NCBI GenBank assembly: GCA_025355395.1
Contig: JANXZT010000336.1
Coordinates: 1-20,919, forward strand
Length of the DNA: 20,919 bases
DNA from: Betaproteobacteria bacterium
GTDB lineage: Bacteria; Pseudomonadota; Gammaproteobacteria; Burkholderiales; Casimicrobiaceae
Direction: 5' to 3'
In this document: positions 13,589 through 20,919 of the stretch, one piece after another
Layout of the letters: every line of letters starts with the position of its first letter
Position numbering within the stretch: position 1 is the stretch's first letter
The notes under the pieces: model-generated
The model's input: the letters and a program-made list of their open reading frames with translations, nothing else
Told to the model about the DNA's origin: nothing
Databases searched by the model: none
Made by a program: the position numbers and the translations under genes

Positions 13589-14564
13589 GCGCACTCCGCA
13601 GGATTCCGATACAGAGGTCCGCAAACGCCAATCCGGCTTCGCGCGCCGCCATCGGCACGAGCGAATGCCCCGTCATGCCAGGCGAAGTGTTGACCTCGAG
13701 GAACGCAAATGTGCCGTCATCGCGCAGGATGAGGTCGAGCCGTCCCCAGCCGGCACATCCGATGATGCGAAAGGCCGCGAGCGCCGCCGCGCGAATTTCC
13801 TGTTCCTTCGCGTCGGAGAGACCGGCCGGACAAAAGTAGCGCGTTTCGTCGGAGAAATATTTGTTGTGGTAGTCGTAGTTGCCTTGCGGGGCCTCGATCC
13901 GGATCAGCGGCAGCGCAGCATCGGCGAGGATCGATGCCGTAAGCTCGGTGCCTGCGATGAATTCCTCGATCAGGACGAGATCGTCGTGCAACGCTGCTTC
14001 GTGGTAGGCGATCTCCAGCGGCGTCACCGCATCACGCAAGGCCGCGGTAACTTTGGTGATGCCGATGGTCGACCCTTCACGCACCGGCTTGACGATGATC
14101 GGCAGGCCGAGCTCGGCCACCACGCTCTTCCAATCCATCCCCGCGGTGGCGACGCGATAGCGCGGGGTGGGGATGCCACTCGCAAGCCACACGAGCTTGG
14201 TGCGCCACTTGTCCATTGCCAGCGCGGAGGCCATCACCCCGCTGCCGGTGTATGGAATGCGCAGCGCTTCGAGCGCGCCCTGCACGGTGCCGTCTTCACC
14301 AAAGCGGCCATGCAGGGCGATGAACGCGCGGTCGAATCCCGCGACCTTCAGTTCGAACACCGAACGTTCCGCGGGATCGAACGCATGCGCATCGACGCCG
14401 CGGCCGCGCAGCGCGGCCAGCACCGCATTGCCCGACAGGAACGAGATCTCGCGCTCCGAACTGGGCCCGCCCATCAGCACCGCCACTTTTCCGAATTCCT
14501 GCTCGACGCTAGTCGCGCTTCCCTCTAGGGTCAGAGACGACTTTCCGGTGAATTGGCGCTTCAT
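13578..14564 (-). CDS. ddl: D-alanine--D-alanine ligase Ddl (start uncertain)
   Basis: Ddl joins two D-alanines with ATP for the peptidoglycan stem peptide, in the cytoplasm. The ATP-grasp pattern is clear: KVAVLMGGPSSEREISFLSG, ALHGRFGEDGTVQG, YTGSGVMASALAMDKWRTK, VKPVREGSTIGITKV, SDETRYFCPAGL, and EVNTSPGMTGHSLVPMAA with the metal-binding Glu and Asn. Possible starts are ATG 14579, ATG 14564 and GTG 14486. The first two lie inside a REP-like palindrome and add an N-terminal tail coded partly by the repeat. GTG 14486 gives 302 residues, close to the 306 of E. coli DdlB, and has AGGA about ten bases upstream. The 3' end overlaps ftsQ by 11 bases. Confidence 0.92.
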   Translation of the reverse strand: MKRQFTGKSSLTLEGSATSVEQEFGKVAVLMGGPSSEREISFLSGNAVLAALRGRGVDAHAFDPAERSVFELKVAGFDRAFIALHGRFGEDGTVQGALEALRIPYTGSGVMASALAMDKWRTKLVWLASGIPTPRYRVATAGMDWKSVVAELGLPIIVKPVREGSTIGITKVTAALRDAVTPLEIAYHEAALHDDLVLIEEFIAGTELTASILADAALPLIRIEAPQGNYDYHNKYFSDETRYFCPAGLSDAKEQEIRAAALAAFRIIGCAGWGRLDLILRDDGTFAFLEVNTSPGMTGHSLVPMAAREAGLAFADLCIGILRSAHVG

Positions 14565-14605
14565 TCCGCTTGTAGGCATGGGAAGTCGTCTCTGACCCTA
14601 CTTTT
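14526..14605. repeat. REP-like palindrome at the murB/ddl junction
   Basis: Arms TAGGGTCAGAGACGACTT plus TCC at 14526-14546 and the reverse complement at 14581-14600 match but for one inserted T, with a 34-base loop. Its outer end on the minus strand (AAAAGTAGGGTCAGAG) matches AAAGTAGGGTCAGA in the element next to argJ, so both belong to one family. The murB stop codon TAG is the first triplet of the repeat, and two in-frame ddl ATGs lie in its loop. No transposase gene is nearby. Confidence 0.85.
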
Positions 14606-15515
14606 CGTCGCCAATGATCCGCACCTCGTGCTCGAGCACGATGCCGGTAATAGCGCTGACGGTCGTGCGTACGTGCCCGATGATGGCTTCGATGTCCGCA
14701 GCCTTTGCCTGTCCGTGCGGGTTCACGATGAAGTTCGCGTGCTTCTCGGATACGCGTGCGCCACCGACCGCGTAGCCCTTGAGACCGCACGCCTCGATGA
14801 GCCGCGCCGCATGGTCGCCCTGTGGATTGCGAAAAACACTGCCCGCGTTCGGAAGGTCCAGCGGCTGGGTTGCGATGCGACGCTTCAGCAAGGCGCGAAT
14901 GCGCTCGCGCGCGATCCCGGAATTGCCGGAGGGAAAAGCGAACATCGCCGAGGTGAAAAGGCCGACGGGATCGGTGCCATCGGCGCGGCGCACACTGCGG
15001 TAACCGATGGCGTACTCGGAGGGCGAGCGATGGTCGAAGACTCCGGCGCGCGTCAGCACCTCGACGCTCGCAACGAACCGCCACGTTTCGCCGCCGTAGC
15101 ATCCGGCGTTCATCGCGAGAGCCCCACCCACCGTGCCCGGGATGCCGGCAAGAAACTCGGCGTCGGCCAACCCATGCATCGCCGCAAAGCGCGCTACCTT
15201 CGGGCTTGCGACACCGGCCTCCGCATAAACCAGTCCATCCCGCACTTCGAGCGCGCCCAGTGCGGGATGCAAGACGATCACCGTCCCGCGCACACCACCA
15301 TCGCGCACCAGCAAATTGCTGCCGAGCCCGATGACGGTCACCGGCTCTTCCGCAGGCAGCTGGCCGATGAACGTGGCGAGATCGGCACGATTCCGGGGCT
15401 TGTAGAGCGTTTGTGCGGGGCCACCGCAACGCCAGGTGGTGTACCGGGCAAGCGGCTCGTCGCGCTTGAGCTCGCCGCGCAACAACCGCGAAGCAGGAAG
15501 GTCGTTCATCATCAT
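14598..15515 (-). CDS. murB: UDP-N-acetylenolpyruvoylglucosamine reductase MurB
   Basis: A 305-residue FAD enzyme that reduces UDP-GlcNAc-enolpyruvate with NADPH to UDP-MurNAc. The FAD-binding GLGSNLLV is at residues 63-70. IPGTVGGALAMNAGCYGGE is at 125-143. Arg173 in IGYRSV, Ser226 in NAGSVFRNP (the proton donor) and Glu297 in LEHEVRIIG form the active site. The short form with GSVFRNP resembles the B. subtilis-type enzyme. The ATG at 15515 overlaps the murC TGA as ATGA; ATGs at 15512 and 15509 follow at once. The 3' end runs to a TAG supplied by the REP-like repeat. Confidence 0.96.
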   Translation of the reverse strand: MMMNDLPASRLLRGELKRDEPLARYTTWRCGGPAQTLYKPRNRADLATFIGQLPAEEPVTVIGLGSNLLVRDGGVRGTVIVLHPALGALEVRDGLVYAEAGVASPKVARFAAMHGLADAEFLAGIPGTVGGALAMNAGCYGGETWRFVASVEVLTRAGVFDHRSPSEYAIGYRSVRRADGTDPVGLFTSAMFAFPSGNSGIARERIRALLKRRIATQPLDLPNAGSVFRNPQGDHAARLIEACGLKGYAVGGARVSEKHANFIVNPHGQAKAADIEAIIGHVRTTVSAITGIVLEHEVRIIGDEK

Positions 15516-16894
15516 GTGCCGGCCGCCAGCTGTGCCGGTACTTGTCCGATCGAGCCGGCCCCCATCGTCACCACCACGTCATCGGGACGCGTCACGCTGC
15601 GCAAGGCACCGACCACATCGCTCACCGACTCGACAAAGACCGGTTCGATCTTGCCGCCGACCCGTAACGCGCGGGCCAGGGCGCGGCCATCGGCAGCGAC
15701 AATCGGCGCCTCACCGGCCGGGTAGACATCCGCCAGCACCAGAACGTCGACCGTCGGCAGCACCTTCACAAAATCTTCGAACAGATCCCGGGTGCGCGTG
15801 TAACGATGTGGCTGGAAGGCGAGCACAAGACGGCGGCCCGGAAAGCTCGCGCGCGCGGCCGCAATCGTTGCCGCCATCTCGACCGGATGATGCCCGTAGT
15901 CATCGATGAGGGTGAACGTGCCGCCTTCCAAAGCGATCTCGCCGAACCGCTGGAAGCGCCGGCCAACACCAGTGAACTCGGACAGTGCCTTGGCAATGAC
16001 GGCATCGGCCACCCCCACCTCGTGGCCAACCGCGATCGCGGCCAGCGCATTGCGCACGTTATGATCGCCGGGCAGGTTCAATTGCATCGCACAATCCGGG
16101 CGGCCCTTGCGGCGCACGAGAAAGTGCATACGCCCGGCGACGTTGACGACATCGACCGCGCGCAGCTGCGCGCCTTCGTCCAGACCGTAGGTAATGACCG
16201 GCTTCGCGATCGCCGGCATGATCTCGCGCACATTCGCGTCGTCCTGGCAAAGCACCGCGACTCCATAGAACGGCAGGCGCTGTACAAAGTCCACGAACGC
16301 TTTTTTGAGTTTCGCGAAATCGTGGTCGTAGGTCTCCATGTGATCGGGGTCGATATTCGTGATCACCGCGAGCACCGGTTGGAGATAAAGGAACGAAGCG
16401 TCGGATTCGTCGGCTTCCGCCACCAGAAATTCGCCTGTGCCCAACCGCGCATGCGCATCGGCGGACAAGAGGCGCCCACCGATGACGAATGTCGGATCAA
16501 GCCCACCTTCGGCCAGCACCGACGCGATGAGGCTCGTGGTCGTGGTCTTGCCGTGGGTGCCGGCCACCACGATGCCCTGCTTCAATCGCATGAGTTCCGC
16601 CAGCATCAGCGCGCGCGGCACCACCGGCACTCCGTGCTCCCGCGCGGCCATGACTTCCGGGTTATCGGCGGCGACTGCCGCGGACACGACCACCGCATCG
16701 GCGCCGCGCACGTGGGAGGCCGCGTGTCCGATGAAAATCGTCACACCCAGACTTGCGAGGCGCCGGGTCGCGGCGTTGTGGGATAGATCGGAGCCCGAAA
16801 TTTGATAGCCTTGGGTGGTGAGCACTTCGGCAATGCCGCTCATGCCGGCACCGCCAATGCCGACGAAGTGCACACGCTTGACCTTGTGCCTCAT
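15512..16894 (-). CDS. murC: UDP-N-acetylmuramate--L-alanine ligase MurC
   Basis: A 460-residue Mur ligase that adds L-alanine to UDP-MurNAc with ATP, in the cytoplasm. The N-terminal UDP-binding GIGGAGM is at residues 12-18. The P-loop AGTHGKTTT is at 111-119. Central domain motifs EADESD and ITNIDPDHMETYD follow, and the C-terminal domain has DDYGHHPVE and FQPHRYTRT. I chose ATG 16894, which overlaps the murG TGA as ATGA. The same frame stays open far upstream through murG, but that stretch is a frame shadow of murG. The 3' end overlaps murB by four bases. Confidence 0.97.
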   Translation of the reverse strand: MRHKVKRVHFVGIGGAGMSGIAEVLTTQGYQISGSDLSHNAATRRLASLGVTIFIGHAASHVRGADAVVVSAAVAADNPEVMAAREHGVPVVPRALMLAELMRLKQGIVVAGTHGKTTTTSLIASVLAEGGLDPTFVIGGRLLSADAHARLGTGEFLVAEADESDASFLYLQPVLAVITNIDPDHMETYDHDFAKLKKAFVDFVQRLPFYGVAVLCQDDANVREIMPAIAKPVITYGLDEGAQLRAVDVVNVAGRMHFLVRRKGRPDCAMQLNLPGDHNVRNALAAIAVGHEVGVADAVIAKALSEFTGVGRRFQRFGEIALEGGTFTLIDDYGHHPVEMAATIAAARASFPGRRLVLAFQPHRYTRTRDLFEDFVKVLPTVDVLVLADVYPAGEAPIVAADGRALARALRVGGKIEPVFVESVSDVVGALRSVTRPDDVVVTMGAGSIGQVPAQLAAGT

Positions 16895-17973
16895 CGCGTT
16901 GCACCCAATGCGATGCAGACATCTGCGACGCGGTCGGCGGCATCGAGTCGGCCGACGGACTGCGCCGCAACCGCCATCGTCAACAATTGCTCCCGCGTCA
17001 GTGCACGAAGAAATCCGGCGAGCCACACCGGCGTGAAATTCGTTTGCGCGACTTTCATTGCGGCGCCCGCGTCCACCAGGAACTGGGCATTGGCGTTTTG
17101 CTCGTCGGCGATGGCTCCGGGCAATGGCACGATGATGGCGCCAATGCCCACGGCGGCAAGCTCGGCAACGGTAATGGCGCCACCGCGGCAAACGACGAAA
17201 TCGGTCTCGGCGTAATGCGCCGCCATGTCGTCGATGAAGGCAACGCATTGCGCTTCGACCTCCACCCGCACGTAGGCTGCGCGCAGGGCATCGAGGTGCC
17301 GCGCACCCGCCTGATGCAAAATTCGCGGCCGCGCTATCGACGGCAGTAACGCAATCGCGGCAGGAACGCATGCGTTGATCGCCGCGGCACCCAGGCTGCC
17401 GCCCACCACCAAAAGCCGCATCGGACCGGCGCGCCCGGCGAAGCGCACCTCCGGCGGCGGCAGGCGGGTGATGGCATCGCGCAGCGGGTTCCCCACCCAC
17501 TCCACCTTGGCCGCGTGCCGTCCGCGCAGCGCATTGGGAAAACCGAGCAGGATGCGCGCGGCAACGTAGGCAAGGATGCGGTTGGCGAGCCCGGCCACGG
17601 CATTGGATTCGTGCAGCACCAGCGGCCGGCCGGTGGCCGCCGCCATCGCCGCACCAGGAAAGGATGCAAAGCCGCCGAACCCGAGCACCACATCGGGGGC
17701 GCTGCGACGCAGGATGCGAAGGCTCTGCCATGCTGCGGCAAGCAACGCGACCGGACTCCACGCCACCTGCCGCCACCCCTTGCCACGGATGCCGCGAAAC
17801 GAGACGCCCTCGAAGTCCACGCCGTGCTGCGGAACCAGCGCTGCTTCCATGCCATCGCGTGTGCCCAGCCAGAACACACCCCAGCCGCGCGCAACGAGCT
17901 TGGCGGCAACGGCCAATCCCGGGAACACATGGCCGCCGGTACCGCCGGTGGTAATCATCACGGTGCCGGTCAT
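16891..17973 (-). CDS. murG: Lipid II synthase MurG (UDP-GlcNAc transferase)
   Basis: A 360-residue GT28 glycosyltransferase on the inner face of the cytoplasmic membrane; it adds GlcNAc to lipid I to make lipid II. GGTGGHVFPGL is at residues 10-20, LGFGGFASFPGAAMA about 97-111, and the acceptor-side HESNAVAGLANR about 120-131. The Rossmann loop GGSLGA and donor-site CRGGAITVAELAAVG follow. Where I expect PHAVDDHQ, this protein has PGAIADEQN; the Gln pair region is partly kept. This departs from the usual consensus but is not evidence of loss of function. It overlaps ftsW and murC by four bases each. Confidence 0.95.
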   Translation of the reverse strand: MTGTVMITTGGTGGHVFPGLAVAAKLVARGWGVFWLGTRDGMEAALVPQHGVDFEGVSFRGIRGKGWRQVAWSPVALLAAAWQSLRILRRSAPDVVLGFGGFASFPGAAMAAATGRPLVLHESNAVAGLANRILAYVAARILLGFPNALRGRHAAKVEWVGNPLRDAITRLPPPEVRFAGRAGPMRLLVVGGSLGAAAINACVPAAIALLPSIARPRILHQAGARHLDALRAAYVRVEVEAQCVAFIDDMAAHYAETDFVVCRGGAITVAELAAVGIGAIIVPLPGAIADEQNANAQFLVDAGAAMKVAQTNFTPVWLAGFLRALTREQLLTMAVAAQSVGRLDAADRVADVCIALGATR

Positions 17974-19214
17974 ACCGTGAAACCGCGCAGGAGCCTGCGG
18001 TTCTCATAGTCAACGCGGAGCAGAATCGCGACCGCAATGCAATTGGCGACGATGCCGCTGCCACCGAAGGACAAGAGTGGCAGCGTCAATCCCTTGGTGG
18101 GCAGTACCCCCATGTTCACGCCAATGTTGATGAAAGCCTGCACGCCCATCCACACGCCGATACCTTGTGCGGCGAGCGACGCGAACGGGCGCTCGAGGAG
18201 TGCCGCCTGGCGGCCGATGCCATAGGCGCGGAACAACAACCAGACGAAAAGGAGGATCACCACAACCACCCCCGCGAAGCCGAGTTCCTCGGCAATGACG
18301 GCAAGCAGAAAATCGGTGTGCGCCTCAGGCAGATACATGAGTTTTTCGACGCTCGAGCCCAGACCGACCCCGAACCATTCGCCCCGGCCAAACGCAATGA
18401 GCGAATGCGAAAGCTGATAACCCTTGCCGAAGGGATCGGACCAGGGATCGAGAAAGGCGACCAGGCGCTGGAGCCGATAGGGCGCTGCCACCAGAACCGC
18501 GCCGAGGGCGAACGGCAGCAGCAACAACAGACCGAGAAAGAGCCGCCAATCAAGACCGCCCAAATACAGCACGCCAAAGGCGATGGCCACGATCACCACG
18601 AACGCGCCGAAGTCCGGCTCGAGGAGCAACAGCCCGCCCGTCACCGACATCACTACAAAAAGCGGCAGGAATCCGCGCAGCAACGTTTGCCGCAGCGGTT
18701 GCTCCGCATGCAGCAAGGGAGCCTTGCGCACCGCGTAGCTCGCGGCATACAGCACCGCAGCGAGCTTCATGAATTCCGACGGCTGCAGATTGAATACGGC
18801 GAGCGAAAGCCATCGCCGCGAGCCATTGACCGACTTGCCGATTCCCGGCACCAGCACCAGCACCAAGAGACCAAGCCCGATGACAAAGAGCCACGGCGCG
18901 AGCCGTTGCCAGACCTTCATCGGGACCTGGAACGTCACGAACGCCGCCATTGCGCCGGCGAACAGAAAAAGCGCGTGCCGGAGCAGGAAATACCAGGCGC
19001 GATACCCGGTGTGCGCCGAGGCTTCGGCCATGGCGATCGAGGCCGAATAAACCATGACCAGACCGATGGCGAGCAGGAGCAGCGTCGACCATGTGAGCGA
19101 AACATCGTAGGCCAGCATGGTGCGCGGATTGCGCGGCAGCGCACCCAAGGCGCCGATCGAGCGTAACGCAACCAGGCGTCCGAGTGTCGCGGTGGCAGCG
19201 GCGTGCTTACGCAT
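17970..19214 (-). CDS. ftsW: Septal peptidoglycan glycosyltransferase FtsW
   Basis: A 414-residue SEDS-family polytopic membrane protein that polymerises lipid II at the septum with its partner FtsI. About ten hydrophobic helices are visible after an N-terminal cytoplasmic stretch of about 40 residues. The SEDS motifs are present: GSRRWLSL, LQPSEFMKLA, LLLLEPDFGAF with the catalytic Asp, and GLTLPLLSFGGSG. ATG 19214 overlaps the murD TAA by eight bases. A second in-frame ATG at 19118 (MLAYDVSLTW) would begin just before the first helix and is a fair alternative. The 3' end overlaps murG by ATGA. Confidence 0.95.
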   Translation of the reverse strand: MRKHAAATATLGRLVALRSIGALGALPRNPRTMLAYDVSLTWSTLLLLAIGLVMVYSASIAMAEASAHTGYRAWYFLLRHALFLFAGAMAAFVTFQVPMKVWQRLAPWLFVIGLGLLVLVLVPGIGKSVNGSRRWLSLAVFNLQPSEFMKLAAVLYAASYAVRKAPLLHAEQPLRQTLLRGFLPLFVVMSVTGGLLLLEPDFGAFVVIVAIAFGVLYLGGLDWRLFLGLLLLLPFALGAVLVAAPYRLQRLVAFLDPWSDPFGKGYQLSHSLIAFGRGEWFGVGLGSSVEKLMYLPEAHTDFLLAVIAEELGFAGVVVVILLFVWLLFRAYGIGRQAALLERPFASLAAQGIGVWMGVQAFINIGVNMGVLPTKGLTLPLLSFGGSGIVANCIAVAILLRVDYENRRLLRGFTV

Positions 19215-20607
19215 GGGCCGCCTCGCCAAGGTGCGCTTCGACCAGTGCGGCGAAGGCTTCGCCGCGCGCGACATAACTGGTGAACTGATCGAGGCTCGCA
19301 CAGGCAGGCGAGAGCAGCACGGCATCCCCCTGTCGTGCGATCGTGAACGCGCGCTGCGCTGCCGCCTCGAGCGTGCCGCACCTTTCAATGTGCGCGGAGC
19401 TGCCTGCAAGGCTTCGCTCGATGGCAGCGGCATCGCGGCCGATCAGCAGCACCGCCCGGCAGTGGGCGTCGACTGCCGGCTTGAGCGATCGGAACTCCTG
19501 GCCTTTACCGTCGCCGCCGGCGATCAGCACGGCCGGACGGCCGAGCCCCTCGAGCGCCACAGAAGTTGCCGCGACGGTCGTGCCCTTCGAGTCATTGACG
19601 AACAGAATCCCGCCGGCATCGGCGATGCGCTGCATGCGATGCGGCAGGCCCTCGAAGGCCGCCAGCGCACCCAGAATGTTCTTGCGTATCGGCGCAACCG
19701 CGGCCACCAGCGCCAGCGCTGCCAATGCATTGAGCGCGTTGTGGCGCCCGACGAGGCGCAGATCCGCAGCCGGCAGCAACAACTGGCCGCCGCGCGCGAG
19801 CCATGTCGCGCCGCCGTGGTTGCCTGGACGCACCAAGCCCCATTGTTCCTCGAGCGCGGGCAGGCCCGCCCCGAACGTTTCCACCACTCGCTCCGGCAAG
19901 CGCATTGCCAGGGACCGCGGATCATTGCGGTTGAGCACCTGGATTCCGCTGCCGTGAAAGATACGTGCCTTGGCGGCCGCGTACGCATCCATGCTGTCGT
20001 ACCGGTCGAGATGATTCTCGGTAACGTTGAGCACGGTTGCGGCGATGGGAGCGAGGGTGGACGTCGACTCAAGCTGAAAGCTCGACAGCTCGAGAACGAA
20101 AACATCAGGCCACGAGGCTCCACCATCGATCGCTGCAATCGCATCGAGTACGGCGTCACCGATATTGCCTGCGACCACGGTCGAGAGCCCGGCCGCCCGG
20201 CACAGCGCGCCGGCAAGCGCAGTTACCGTGGTCTTGCCGTTCGAGCCGGTGACCGCAAGCACTTTCTGCTCCGCCGGCAGCGCGCGCGCAAAGAGCTCCA
20301 CATCGCCGACAATCTCGGCACCCCGCGCCACGGCTTCGACGATGGCGGGGTGCTCGCGTGGGATCCCCGGACTGATGGCAATGAGCTCGGCGTCTTCGAA
20401 CGTTTCGCTTGTGAATGCTCCGGTCACGAGCGGGATGCCGGACGCAATGGCGCGCAAGTCTTCGCGATATGGCGGGGTGGCGCGGGTGTCGGCGACACGC
20501 ACCCGCGCGCCACGCGAATGCAAATGACGGGCAAGCGAAATCCCGGTGAGGCCGAGCCCGAGCACCACGGCATTGCGATTCTCGAGGGAGGAAATAATCG
20601 GGCTCAT
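19207..20607 (-). CDS. murD: UDP-N-acetylmuramoylalanine--D-glutamate ligase MurD
   Basis: A 466-residue Mur ligase adding D-glutamate to UDP-MurNAc-L-Ala with ATP. The N-terminal Rossmann-type GLGLTGIS is at about residues 17-24, and ISPGIP at 78-83. The P-loop TGSNGKTTVT is at 120-129. ELSSFQLE and NVTENHLDRYDS are central-domain motifs. FVNDSKGTT and SPACASLDQF mark the C-terminal D-Glu-binding domain; the usual SKATN reads SKGTT here, a small departure. ATG 20607 overlaps the mraY TGA as ATGA. The end overlaps the ftsW start by eight bases. Confidence 0.96.
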   Translation of the reverse strand: MSPIISSLENRNAVVLGLGLTGISLARHLHSRGARVRVADTRATPPYREDLRAIASGIPLVTGAFTSETFEDAELIAISPGIPREHPAIVEAVARGAEIVGDVELFARALPAEQKVLAVTGSNGKTTVTALAGALCRAAGLSTVVAGNIGDAVLDAIAAIDGGASWPDVFVLELSSFQLESTSTLAPIAATVLNVTENHLDRYDSMDAYAAAKARIFHGSGIQVLNRNDPRSLAMRLPERVVETFGAGLPALEEQWGLVRPGNHGGATWLARGGQLLLPAADLRLVGRHNALNALAALALVAAVAPIRKNILGALAAFEGLPHRMQRIADAGGILFVNDSKGTTVAATSVALEGLGRPAVLIAGGDGKGQEFRSLKPAVDAHCRAVLLIGRDAAAIERSLAGSSAHIERCGTLEAAAQRAFTIARQGDAVLLSPACASLDQFTSYVARGEAFAALVEAHLGEAAHA

Positions 20608-20919
20608 CTCAGTTTCAAACTCGACAACCCGAACAGAACCAGCAGCATGGTGATGATCCAGAACCGCACGACGACCTGATTCTCTTTCCAGCCCTTGAGC
20701 TCATAGTGATGATGGATCGGCGCCATGCGAAACACCCGCTTGCCGGTCATCTTGAACGACGCGACTTGCACCACCACCGACAGCGTTTCCACCACAAACA
20801 CGCCGCCCATGATGAAGAGCACGATCTCCTGCCGCGTGATCACCGCCATCGTGCCCAGCGCGCCGCCCAAGGCCAGCGCGCCGACATCGCCCATGAAGAC
20901 CTCGGCCGGATAGGCGTTG
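20604..20919 (-). CDS. mraY: Phospho-MurNAc-pentapeptide transferase MraY, C-terminal part
   Basis: The C-terminal 104 residues of MraY; the 5' end lies beyond the right edge. MraY moves phospho-MurNAc-pentapeptide from UDP to undecaprenyl phosphate to form lipid I in the inner membrane. The frame is open to the edge, beginning NAYPAEVFMGDVGAL, with the catalytic Asp of MGDVG. Transmembrane segments follow, then the cytoplasmic loop with the HHH motif in MAPIHHHYELKGWKE, and a final helix before SLKLR. It overlaps murD by four bases. The internal ATG at 20894 is not the start. Confidence 0.95.
   Translation of the reverse strand, partial: NAYPAEVFMGDVGALALGGALGTMAVITRQEIVLFIMGGVFVVETLSVVVQVASFKMTGKRVFRMAPIHHHYELKGWKENQVVVRFWIITMLLVLFGLSSLKLR

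Noticed and set aside
16895..18064. murC frame open for about 390 codons upstream, across murG
   Set aside because: It lacks any domain pattern, is Arg- and Ala-rich, and lies in another frame of murG. It is a high-GC shadow, and murC has a clear ATGA-coupled start.
1..20919. CRISPR arrays, tRNA or rRNA genes, insertion sequences, prophage or toxin-antitoxin genes
   Set aside because: I saw no regularly spaced repeats, no tRNA-like arms and no transposase, integrase or toxin motif. The only repeats are the two REP-like elements and the 10-bp triplicate.

Overview
This window is a GC-rich stretch of a bacterial chromosome, most likely from a betaproteobacterium. The evidence is gene order and family content: mraY-murD-ftsW-murG-murC-murB-ddl-ftsQ-ftsA-ftsZ-lpxC, then secA-argJ-DUF815 ATPase-Nudix/ThiE-like fusion, then convergent zapD and yacG. 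LpxC, MurB and the Nudix-ThiE-like fusion point to a Gram-negative of this group. No database search was run; assignments rest on motifs read in the translations.

Layout. (a) 1-2115, plus strand: the 3' end of zapD, a polysaccharide-deacetylase-like gene, and yacG. The deacetylase sits where zapD and yacG are normally close neighbours, next to a relic of a YVTN beta-propeller gene on the other strand, so this is the accessory-looking part. (b) 2134-5270, minus strand: Nudix/ThiE-like fusion, DUF815 ATPase and argJ, with overlapping or nearly touching ends. (c) 5279-5392: a palindromic REP-like element between argJ and secA. (d) 5394-8120: secA. Upstream of it lie a terminator-like hairpin and what I read as the decayed C-terminal end of an M23 (LytM) peptidase gene, then dciA on the plus strand. 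(e) 8944-10094: a small two-helix membrane protein and lpxC; lpxC carries an apparent one-base frameshift. (f) 10332-20919: the division and cell-wall (dcw) cluster, tightly packed on the minus strand with ATGA overlaps, interrupted only by a second REP-like element at the murB/ddl junction.

How the genes work together. MraY, MurG, MurB, MurC, MurD and Ddl make lipid II and its peptide. FtsQ, FtsW, FtsA and FtsZ, with ZapD, build and run the division septum. LpxC commits UDP-GlcNAc derivatives to lipid A. SecA exports envelope proteins, and DciA is the replicative helicase-loading factor.

I did not find a wholly new multi-gene system. The most unusual signals are: the M23 relic before secA ending in a hairpin; the REP-like palindrome that supplies the murB stop and may supply the ddl start; the lpxC frameshift with all catalytic residues preserved; the YVTN relic antisense to the deacetylase tail; a 10-bp triplicate repeat that exactly fills a convergent gap; and a possible 11-codon leader coupled to the DUF815 ATPase.
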